From assembly GCA_003573635.1 (NCBI GenBank), contig QUTJ01031415.1, positions 1 to 11,598 on the forward strand: a stretch of DNA of 11,598 nt. Reading direction: 5' to 3'. A program made the position numbers and the translations under genes. Positions within the stretch are counted from its first letter, which is position 1. Every line of letters starts with the position of its first letter. Origin of the DNA: Goniomonas avonlea. Its lineage: Eukaryota > Cryptophyceae > Goniomonadida > Goniomonadaceae. Below the pieces are notes generated by a model. That model made no database searches. It was not told where the DNA came from and saw only the letters and a program-made list of their open reading frames with translations. Of the stretch, positions 1 through 7,337 are shown piece after piece.

Positions 1-3000
1 GCCAGGTCGATGCAGAGTCGGCTGTCGGTTCACGAGCACGATATCGTCGTTCTGCAGATGCCGTCCCACCTGCGACGGAGTTGAGAGCCCACGCAAACAC
101 AAGGGAGTCCATGCAAAGGTAAGGGAGCCAGGATCGGCACATCAGAGACAAGCATTCTGGCAGGGCAGCGCACCTTGCGACCTCGCCCTTCGTCGTCCAC
201 CCGCAAAAGTGTTTTAGCCAATCCTTGCCGCATCCTGCAACAACAAAAAGAGAGTCAGGCCGAGATGGGAGGGAGAGGGGACAGTGGACGGCTGACGGTC
301 GGGAGGTGCGGAACACAAAAGTAAGACTGATGACATCGGCAGCTCTAGCCGTGAGCCAGACGCTATATCCAGCACGACCCTCACCGCGAAGTGCTCTTGG
401 CCAGGTCTATCTTGTGGCCGTGCTCGTCGATGACGTAGTTTGCTCCAGGGTGCTTGGTCGGGCCGTTCAAAATCTGAGAGGTTGGGAACGTGTCAAGGGG
501 GACACGGGAGGTCCGTCGTCATGCCACGCAACCGTATTGAGATGACACGCAATCCAATTAACACAATTCTATCGGCATGGCATGCAGTCCTGTCTACATG
601 CCCTGCAGCCCTCTTCACATGTCGTGCAGGCCTCTCAAACATGGCATGCAGCCCTATCAAACACGGCATGCATTCAATGCAATGCCACGCCATCTCACCG
701 CACGGCGGAGCAGAGCGGTGTTGTGCGCGTTGACAGGCTCAGGGTACGACAGCTTAGTCGCGAAAATCTCGGGGATACCAATCTCGTCCGTCGATATGTA
801 GGGGTCAGGAGAAATCACACTGCAACTTGTAGTGAGAGGCGGTGTGGCGTTGATACGAGACCAACCAAAGTGCAAGTAGACCCTCGAACTGCACAAGTAC
901 TCCCTCGAACTGCACAAGTACTCCCTCGAACTGCACAAGAACTCCCTCGAACTGCACAAGTACTCCTGGAACACCCTGGAACTTCCTTCAGCGTTCAGAA
1001 ATAAAAATTGGCATTTCCCTCTCCAAAACAAGGTGTGGGTGTAACCCTGTGGCTGCTGTCAGGAGCGCACCTGCGGCAGGCGTAGTTCACCCGTTTGCCC
1101 ATCATGTTCATGCGCAGAAGACCCTCTTTGCGTTCCAGCTCCTACTCGTGCTTTGTTTCAGATAGCTGTGGCACAAAACAACGATATATTCACTGACGAG
1201 AGATCAGATAACGCCAAGGTGGGGGTTGAGTTTTATAAACACGACGGGTTCCTTGGCGGATGATGGCGTTCACACACCACTGATTACTGCTACTTCGCTG
1301 GAACCAAAGTCTTCCTCACGTCACGTCCCCGCCCTCGCTCTCCCTCCCTCGCAACATCAGCAGAGAGGATTTGAGTTGTGACTGCGCATGATTATAACTC
1401 CGAGCGCCGATCATCAAACTTCATGCACAGCGCGGTGCCGCATCGGGCCCACACCTGCTCCGTAACAACCTCATCCTGTCTGCCTTGCCTCCGTAACAAC
1501 CTCATCCCGTCTGCCTTGTCTCCATAACACCCTCATCCCGTCTGCCTTGCCTCCGAACAACCTCATGAACATCGAAGGGGTCGCGCACCTGGCGGATGCC
1601 GCGCACGTCGGTTTGCTTCGGCGCCTTAGAGCTGTCAGTCAAGCAGTTGAGAGCGACCTGCAGAGCCTGCCAAAAGAGAGAGAGTTAGATGAGGGGGGGG
1701 GAACGACGAGGAGAGAGAAGGGAAGGCGTGAGAGGAGGTGGGGAAACGACGAGGAGAGAGAAGGGACGGCGTGAGAGGAGGGGGAAACTCCTTGGAGCGA
1801 GGAGGTCCAAAACGGCGGAAAGATCACACCGAGCGACGCGGTTGGCCCTTGTTGGCTGGGTGCCCAGGTCTCAAAGTCGAGCTACCTCCCGCTCCCTGCC
1901 TGCTTCTCTCTCCCTCACCCTCTCTCCTCTTGGTCCACTTCCACTTCTCTCTCTCACCGCGCCTCCCTGCTCCTTGCTCCGCTCAAGCACTTTGGAGACA
2001 GGGGCCGTTGAGGGAGGCACAGCCCCTGAGTAACGCCGCCAGAGATAGCGTCTCTGGGAGAGAGAAAATGCCCAAAACCACAGGGAAAAGCCATTGTTCA
2101 TGTGGGTTTTTCAAAGGGAGTTAACGCACCTGCCAGGCTCCCATGACAGCGTTGAGGTCAAGTGCACTGCTGCCTCCTGCAGCAACAGCCGCAGCAGAGA
2201 GAGCAGCATCGTCTTCCTGGTTGTCTGGTGCTGGAGCCGGTTTGGTGAGGGCTCGCAGGAGAGACTGGTTGTGCTGGAGGATCTGCGGGTTGGGAGTCAG
2301 AGAGACTGGGTTGTGTGGTGGGTCTCGGGTTGGGAGTCAGAGAGACTGGGTTGAGTGGAGGGTCTCGCACAACAAACGCTGCATCTATAGGCTGCGCTGC
2401 AATTTTTTTTGCCTGCATAACCTGCATTTGCAATACTTTAGCATTTGCATGATGCCAGTTCTTCCCCCCCCCCCCCGCTCGTTCAATCTTCTCCCCCTCC
2501 CCCCCACGAGACTTAGGAGGCGGCACGGCATGCACACAGGTGTTATGGTTCTTCAGAGGAGGCACGCGTCATGTACACAGGTGTTATGGTTCTTCAGAGG
2601 AGGCACGCGTCATGTACACAGGTGTTATGGTTCTTCAGAGGAGGCACGCGCCATGCACACAGGTGTTATGGTTCTTCAGAGGAGGCACGCGCCATGCACA
2701 CAGGTGCTATGGTTCTTCAGAGGAGGCACGCGTCATGCACACAGGTGTTAGGGTTCTTCAGACACAGTCACTGAAAAACGCTTTTTCTTTCTTTCAGGCT
2801 AAACTGTCCTATGCGCGGTACTTGAGCTTTGTTCTTTGTCTGGGGCGTCTTGTTGGTTGGGATGCTGATACCAGGGATCTATTTGGCCTGCCATTTCAAT
2901 AACAGTGATAGGCCGTTGGTTATTGGGGGTTTTAAGCTTTTAACGTGTTCTCTTCTCCAAACTTCACCGCTCCCTCCCACCCACCACCCTTCCGCCGCCC

Positions 3001-5072
3001 TCACTCGTTTTACCTGCTGGAGGTATCCATTGTGGGGATGCTCGAAGGTTTGGTCTCCAAACTTGACAGGAGGACGGAAGCGAGAAGGGTGCACTGGCTG
3101 GACAGACACGAAAAACATGTCGGGGTTGGCAGTGATGGTTGTCAGGCGCTTGCCTTGAGCAGTCGTGCCGTACACGTGTCTGCCACCAGTTTGAGCAACA
3201 CCATCCACATCCACGGGGCGAGGGCCTGTGCGATATCGCGCGCATGTGGTGTGTGTGTGGGCGGGGTCTGTAAGAGAGATCGAGGGGGGAAGGGCTATCA
3301 GAACATAGGAGCGCCCTGTCAGGACCTCAGAATCTATGACATTCGGGAGGTGTATGAGGGGCGGCCAGATCTACGGAGTATATAAGGGCGACGCCTGTCT
3401 CCCTTGTCCTCGGCCTCGAACCCCCTCCTCCCTCCTTCCCCCTTCCTGGTCACAACCTGTCTCTCCGCCTCGGAACCCCCCTCCTACCTTCTTCCCTGCT
3501 CCCATCTCCCCCCCCTCCTCCCTCCCTCTTCCTCGTCCGCCTCGAACCCCCCTCCCCCCCAATCCGACCCCACAACGGCCAGTGGTGATCACACCTCCGA
3601 CTTTTGGGGGGGGGGAGCGGCTCTGCTGAGGACTCACTTGACAGTTTCAGGCTCGTTGGCAAAGAGGTTGCGAACCCATTCGCGGGCCATGAGGGGATGG
3701 ACAAACTGCGGCTGGCCGGAGTCCTGCGCTGGGTGGTCACTGTGCGCACTGTGCAAGGACGCTCTGCGGGTGTTGGTTGCACCAATGGGAATCTCTATCA
3801 GGCTGGCACGAACGAGCAGAATAAATATAATTGTCGCGTTCGAGAACAGACCTCATCCATGTCATCAGTCTCTTGTGGCTTGTCGGTCTCTTCGTCCTCC
3901 TCCTCCTCAAAAAAAGCAGAGTGGTCGACTTCTCCTGGAAAAGAACAGGTTGAGTGGCATGCAACCTGGCAGGCTCCACGCAATTTCACACGCGCACGTT
4001 GCGGGAAGACAGTTATCACCGGACATACCATCTGCGGGAGCAGAGCCAGATTCCGCAACCATATCTCGAAATGCACTGGCGGCCGCGTTCGGCTTGGGCT
4101 TGGTGGCTTTCTTGATGAATGCCGTAGCAGCGCGAGTCCGCTTGCTTGGGGCCGACTATGGAGCAACGGTTAGACACAACAGGCATTGGGTGGGTTGAAA
4201 AAACACCTGCAACAGTCGAGTGAATCCTTCTTTCTTCAACGGACGAGAGGCACTTCCGCAGTTGCTGCACTTGCGAAACGTCTGATGCAGGGTCAGCTTG
4301 CACAGTAAAACGTGGCGCGAACCTGAGACAGGAAAGCTGTCACCAACGCCTTCCAGGTCTGATGGATGATTTGAGTCTTGTGTGCGAACTTCTTTTCTCC
4401 TTCTTTGGCTTTTCGGGCCTGGGCGTCCTCCTCGTCGCTTTCTCTGCGTTGCAGTCAGGGAAGTTCAGAAGTCACTCTTGCCACGCACTTGTCCTCCCAA
4501 CGGTATTCCTCAGACTCAACAAGCTTTCCGGCATTGAGAAGCCGCATTTTTTGAGTGAACTCCTCGAGGTCACCGCGTCCCATTTTGAAATGGAAACAAT
4601 GGGGGCACGATGCACGCAAAAGCTGCACTGGGTGTAAGCAGCAGGCAGAAATCAAGGCTACTATTTTCACCTTATACAGTTCATTGAACAGCATGGGCTG
4701 ATAGACAGGAAGTGCAAGATCGATGTGGCCCATATGGCCGGGGCAATCGTTGTAGCTGCAACAAACATCAGCATCGAGCCGAGCAGGTGCCAGAATAGGG
4801 ACCTGAGACTGCACGTGTAGCATCGACCAAAAGGATCCAGAGGACCCAGTGCTGGATCGTAAAGACCGTTGGCACAAGGAGTACGCATCCGGTCGAACGT
4901 CATGGGGTTCGAGATTTGCTTGACTGTGGCGAATCAGCGGGAGCCAAAAGAGGCCCAAGCATCAACTGCACTTACCGCTAAGGCGTCTTGTTTCCTCTGG
5001 GTTGTAAAAGCTGAAACCAACCGAAGTAATGGCATGCGTGATTGGCTCTTTGTACACATAATCGAGCGACAT
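1..5072 (-). CDS. POLR1A: RNA polymerase I largest subunit (RPA1/RPA190), N-terminal 579 residues, 3' end outside window
   Basis: This is the catalytic beta'-like subunit of nucleolar RNA polymerase I, which makes pre-rRNA. Exons (minus, 5'->3'): 5072-4976, 4923-4803, 4755-4671, 4622-4489, 4443-4323, 4281-4207, 4155-4029, 3934-3852, 3723-3638, 3179-3014, 2282-2130, 1666-1589, 1141-1071, 819-699, 473-385, 234-174, 69-1. All joins are GT-AG and keep phase. The clamp zinc site is C67-x2-C70-x6-C77PGH80, followed by [12 protein letters not shown]. Further Cys pairs are C107PHC110 and C191SNC194. Later landmarks are [14 protein letters not shown] (about 340), [18 protein letters not shown] (about 446-463), [18 protein letters not shown] (466 onward) and NRQPTLHRP (570-578). 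The NADFDGD active site would lie beyond the left edge. The start at 5072 is the first in-frame ATG and gives a short N-terminus usual for Pol I. Pol I rather than Pol II is shown by [10 protein letters not shown], by the C-x2-C pair after LLRAS, and by the acidic inserts. The least certain joins are the AG of exon 13 (a TAG with no pyrimidine tract) and the 128-bp intron 8. Confidence 0.97.
576..681. repeat. Degenerate 21-22-bp repeat, about 5 copies, in RPA1 intron 14
   Basis: Copies begin CATGGCATGCAG, CATGCCCTGCAG, CATGTCGTGCAG, CATGGCATGCAG and CACGGCATGCAT at 576, 597, 618, 640 and 662. They are more diverged than the other arrays, which suggests an older expansion. The intron is 698-474 (225 bp). 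Confidence 0.85.
882..965. repeat. 21-bp tandem repeat, 4 copies, in RPA1 intron 13
   Basis: The unit is CCTCGAACTGCACAAGTACT plus C, with starts at 882, 903, 924 and 945. The third copy has AGAACT instead of AGTACT. Because 21 is divisible by 3, it is open on both strands and yields spurious peptides with a 7-residue period. The host intron is 1070-820 (251 bp). Confidence 0.95.
1460..1567. repeat. 31-bp tandem repeat, about 3.4 copies, in RPA1 intron 12
   Basis: The unit CCGTAACAACCTCATCCTGT continues with CTGCCTTGCCT. Copies start at 1460, 1491, 1522 and 1553, the last being partial with a one-base deletion. The array sits about 20 bases inside the donor of a 447-bp intron (1588-1142). 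The rest of that intron (1142-1459) shows no other recognisable feature. Confidence 0.93.
1702..1790. repeat. 43-bp direct repeat, 2 copies, near the 3' end of RPA1 intron 11
   Basis: AACGACGAGGAGAGAGAAGG begins at 1702 and at 1745. Both copies continue with GA(A/C)GGCGTGAGAGGAGG. On the minus strand this is a pyrimidine-rich block directly before the exon 12 acceptor (CAG at 1669-1667), so the duplication also extends the polypyrimidine tract. The intron is 2129-1667 (463 bp). Its middle (about 1890-1990) is further C/T-rich low-complexity sequence on the plus strand. Confidence 0.9.
2287..2366. repeat. 40-bp direct repeat, 2 copies, at the 3' end of RPA1 intron 10
   Basis: The phrase GGGTTGGGAGTCAGAGAGAC starts at 2287 and again at 2327 and continues with TGGGTTG in both. 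It lies just upstream (in minus-strand sense) of the exon 11 acceptor at 2283, so the second copy brings its own AACCCG-AG near-acceptor (minus strand). Confidence 0.9.
2530..2763. repeat. 41-bp minisatellite, about 5.7 copies, inside RPA1 intron 10
   Basis: Copies begin with ATG at 2530, 2571, 2612, 2653, 2694 and 2735, exactly 41 bases apart. Each reads ATGyACACAGGTGTTATGG and then TTCTTCAGAGGAGGCACGCG. Copies differ at only one to three positions (G/T after ATG, C/T before ATG, one TTAGGG). The host intron is 3013-2283 (731 bp), the longest in the gene. The unit has no stop in several frames and 41 is not a multiple of 3, so the array is open in three plus-strand frames and produces spurious ORFs. 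Confidence 0.95.
3180..3637 (-). other. RPA1 intron 9 (458 bp) with pyrimidine/purine-biased repeats
   Basis: The donor is GTGAGT at 3637 and the acceptor CAG is at 3182-3180. On the plus strand, about 3404-3570 is almost pure C/T. It repeats the phrase GCCTCGAACCCCCCTCC (once as GCCTCGGAACCCCC) at roughly 65-75-base spacing and ends in C and G homopolymers near 3555 and 3605. Several long open frames cross it in both directions only because the sequence is low-complexity. Acceptors nearer the donor exist (AG at about 3270 and 3227), but they give the wrong frame or no family match. The chosen join gives ETVKHVYGT, as expected for Pol I. Confidence 0.75.
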
Positions 5073-5256
5073 CGACAATGCACGAGGAGTGCTGCAGGCA
5101 CACACACAGTTACCGGACGATAACAAACAGGTTCGCCTTTGAACGCTAGGTANCCCGTTAGTGGACCCCCCCTTCTCTCGCAACCTTGTCAAGCTTTTGA
5201 CTGCCCCCCCGACCCTCAAAAAGACAGCCCTTCGTTGCTGCTGTGAAATTCACTGG
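5073..5256. promoter_or_regulatory. Shared 184-bp divergent intergenic region between RPA1 and the membrane-protein gene
   Basis: The two start codons (5072 minus, 5257 plus) point away from each other, so this short interval must carry both promoters and both 5' UTRs. I see no TATA box or other named element. There are two C runs (5166-5171 and 5206-5212) and one ambiguous base (n) at 5153. The promoter role is inferred from gene layout only. Confidence 0.45.
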
Positions 5257-6329
5257 ATGGCGGAGTACGGCAGCACGAACAATGCCTTGTACAACAGCCA
5301 CCGAAACCAGCTTGAGCACCACCGTAAATTGAGTTTGGCTCTCTTGGTCTCAGTCACTCTTTTGGCTCTTCTGGCCTTCGTCGCCGTGGTTTCAGGCTCC
5401 TCCGTAAGTCTGGCCTCACTCCACTTGGCCTGACTCCTTTTTTCCAGTCCCCCAACTATGACGGCAAGGATCTCTTGTCGCAGTTGCAACCACTGCGTCA
5501 TGATGGTACGACTCTTTTTATCTTTTTCTGCATTGGGTGGCAGGTCTGACCTTCTGGTGCAGGCGGGGTGGATGTTCACACTATGCTTCTAAATGCGCAG
5601 CAACTGATTGCCCAGCGACAATCCACAGAGTTGTTGCAAGATGACGATGACGAAGGCTTTGTTTTACCTGTTCCAAATGCCTTTTCGCTTCCGGATCCTG
5701 AGTCCGATCTGAGCTCGCCAGACTCCTCGCTGGCCGCGACCACGAATTCTGGAGCCCATCGCCAAAACGTGAAGCACCTGGTTTCTAAATCCAGAGCCCA
5801 CCTTGCAGCCAGTCATCTCTCTCCTCCAAGTGTGAAGCAAATTGTTCCTGCTTCCGACGCTTCCCCAGGATTAAGCTCAGTCAAGGCGTACTCGGATTTA
5901 CCCAGGGGTGAGGTCGACCGGCTTGCTCTCGATCCGAAGCTGCTGGACGAGAAAATATCAAAAGAACGATATCCTTCTGGAAGCCCAACTGACTCTGTGA
6001 AGCCCATCCGCGCACCCGACAACGCGCGCGCCGCTGAACAGGCCGACCGTAAAGGCGAGTCTTTTGACGCCGAAATGAGAGAGTTCGAACATGAGGCCGA
6101 CGCTGATGCTACGAAAGACAAGCTCTCTGCCGCCACCACCAAGGACAGGGATTCCAGCCGAAATGGCCGCTCGACGCGACAATGGATGCGAGATCTCTCG
6201 TCATTCTTGCCACCGGGCTCAGAAGCTGTGCCAAGCGGCCCTCCGTCAGGGCAGGAACTGCCTGGAGCTTACGGGCAGAATCAGATCCCCATGCCACCCA
6301 TTCACCTTTCAAATATGGTTCCCAGCTAA
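5257..6329 (+). CDS. Single-pass (type II-like) membrane protein of unknown function, 323 aa
   Basis: There are three exons: 5257-5403, 5448-5505 and 5563-6329. The introns are 44 and 57 bp (GTAAGT...CAG and GTACGA...CAG), with phases 0 and 1. Other acceptors in intron 2 (CAG at 5541) shift the frame. The start is the first in-frame ATG; the frame is open upstream but without an ATG. Residues 1-24 are polar with basic HRNQLEHHRK just before a strong hydrophobic helix (about 25-46, LSLALLVSVTLLALLAFVAV). This predicts a signal anchor with the remaining roughly 275 residues lumenal or extracellular. That part is Ser/Pro/Asp-rich and probably disordered, with an acidic patch LLQDDDDEGF, a charged stretch of alternating Glu/Asp/Lys/Arg in the last third, and a Pro/Gly-rich tail. 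I recognise no enzymatic domain. Golgi or endomembrane location is a guess from topology. Two AATAAA motifs lie about 190 bases downstream. Confidence 0.8.
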
Positions 6330-6634
6330 TTTGCTGCCATCTGTCCTTAATATTCATAAATAACTTTAACTGCTCGCCTGTGGAATGTTTAGCTCTATCC
6401 TCGATGACCTCCGCGAGGTGTGGCCGAGTCACAGACGAAGCGAGACACACGCACGTTTAGATACACTGCCGCTGGTCTGTCAAGTAAGGGTGTGGGTATG
6501 AGGGACAACATAAGAATAAATGGAATAAATACGTTGCACCAGTAAAGTAAAACGATCATGTTATCTGTACAGGTTACAAATGTTGCTGAGTCCCAAGTTC
6601 CATCATCCAACGTGCTGCGGCGGGCACTTCTGGA
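6330..6634. other. Convergent intergenic spacer (two 3' UTRs)
   Basis: This lies between the 3' ends of the plus-strand membrane-protein gene and the minus-strand F-box gene. Apart from the plus-strand AATAAA pair I see no gene. If the F-box gene uses the GTAAGT at 6652 as a donor, its last exon would be here; the best-looking acceptor is CTTACTTGACAG on the minus strand, at about 6490. Confidence 0.6.
6515..6529 (+). terminator. Tandem AATAAA polyadenylation signals
   Basis: AATAAA occurs at 6515-6520 and 6524-6529, about 190 bases after the stop codon of the plus-strand membrane-protein gene, in the convergent spacer before the F-box gene. No AATAAA is seen on the minus strand for the convergent F-box gene in the same spacer. 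Confidence 0.5.
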
Positions 6635-7047
6635 TCAACATGGGGCACTTACTACACGAGTGAATCGGCACATGGGCATTGTTCCTCGCAGGTCGTCCTG
6701 TCTGCCTTCGTGGTCTCGCTTGAAGCACCCTGAACATTTCTGGTGCTCATGACAATGCCGAACGATATAAACAAGCTTCCAGTTTTGGCGGGAGGAAAGA
6801 CTGCGCGATGGGCTATCCCGTGTACAAATATGACGCCAGAGAAGCTGGTCCTCAGCAAGGCTCCGCCACACCTTGCAAACATGGGCGAATCTGCACAGCA
6901 GGAAAGATTGATGAGCGAGAGAAGCAGATGGCCACGAAAAGTTCACCTGCCGAGATCGCTGCCTTCTAGGCTTTCAAAAATGGATACGAGCTTGTCCTCA
7001 GGCAGATCGCCCAACTCCAACGGAACCTCGGCGGTGGATCTGTTCAT
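6635..7047 (-). CDS. Small F-box protein (about 118 aa)
   Basis: Two exons, 7047-6947 and 6890-6635, are joined by a 56-bp GTGAAC...GTGCAG intron (phase 2). The spliced N-terminus contains LGDLPEDKLVSIFESL, followed across the junction by LGRFAHVCKVWRSLAEDQ and LLWRHIC. This is the F-box pattern (LP-x4-L-x-I-F-x-L ... A-x-V-C-K-x-W-R-x-L-x-x-D-x-L-W). The F-box binds Skp1 and makes a protein the substrate adaptor of an SCF ubiquitin ligase. The start is the first ATG before the F-box. Only about 60 residues follow. They are basic and include KCSGC with two later Cys, and there is no WD40, LRR or Kelch domain, so the substrate is unknown. A perfect donor, GTAAGT, lies at 6652-6647, six codons before the stop at 6635. 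The true 3' end may therefore be a further exon. Confidence 0.78.
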
Positions 7048-7249
7048 CGAAGCTTGGGGACCTTGGCAACCACTCGCTGTGATCTCGCAGCGTTCGAATT
7101 TCAATTTTGCTCGATCGTGTTATTACATGACAATTTACTATAACATAATCTATATCATATCGTTAAAGATTCATTTATCTAATCAAAGCAATCTACGTAA
7201 CAAAAATATATCGGTCACTACAGTTACGTACGTAGCGTCGCGGTCGCCG
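7048..7249. promoter_or_regulatory. AT-rich divergent promoter region with an inverted pair of TACGTAAC motifs
   Basis: This lies between the divergent F-box and methyltransferase genes. Bases 7110-7215 are markedly AT-rich compared with the surroundings. TACGTAAC at 7194-7201 is mirrored by GTTACGTA at 7223-7230, and the second arm continues CGTAG to match the preceding CTACG. The ACGT core resembles bZIP-type sites. A regulatory role is inferred from position and symmetry only. Confidence 0.4.
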
Positions 7250-7337
7250 ATGAGACCGCTTTTCCTCGGCTTCTTGGCACTGTCTGTGGCTCGCCGATGA
7301 GACCGCTTTTCCTCGGCTTCTTGGCACTGTCCGTGGC
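7244..7337 (+). repeat. 47-bp tandem duplication covering the methyltransferase start codon and signal peptide
   Basis: Bases 7244-7290 and 7291-7337 are identical except for one T/C difference (TGTCTGTGG versus TGTCCGTGG). Each copy contains ATGAGACCGCTTTTCCTCGG, encoding MRPLFLGFLALSVA. The unit is not a multiple of 3, so the copies lie in different frames. Confidence 0.97.
7250..7300 (+). CDS. Upstream ORF (16 codons) made by the start-codon duplication
   Basis: The first duplicated ATG (7250) opens a frame coding MRPLFLGFLALSVARR that stops at TGA 7298-7300. That stop overlaps the second ATG (7297-7299) as ATGA. It repeats the signal peptide of the main protein but cannot continue into it. 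If the transcript includes 7250, ribosomes would meet this uORF first and would need leaky scanning or termination-reinitiation to make the enzyme. Whether the mRNA begins upstream or downstream of 7250 is not visible. Confidence 0.45.
   Translation: MRPLFLGFLALSVARR

Noticed and set aside
882-965. CRISPR-like regular array
   Set aside because: The units are head-to-tail with no unique spacers, and they lie inside a eukaryotic intron.
2143-2751. 202-codon plus frame with repeated His/Cys/Gly peptides
   Set aside because: It is created by the 41-bp satellite (open in several frames) and by antisense reading of RPA1 exon 11.
3404-4198. 264-codon plus-strand open frame, the longest uninterrupted frame in the left half apart from satellite frames
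   Set aside because: It is antisense to RPA1 exons 7-9 and to the C/T-rich intron 9. The minus strand has motif-level matches to Pol I and the plus strand has none.
4362-4637. Plus-strand 91-codon frame
   Set aside because: It is antisense to RPA1 exons 4 and 5, which are confirmed by zinc-site motifs and phase.
5161-5433. Longer N-terminus of the membrane protein starting upstream of 5257
   Set aside because: The upstream part begins with a GTG and contains no ATG. The first ATG (5257) gives a tidy signal-anchor protein.
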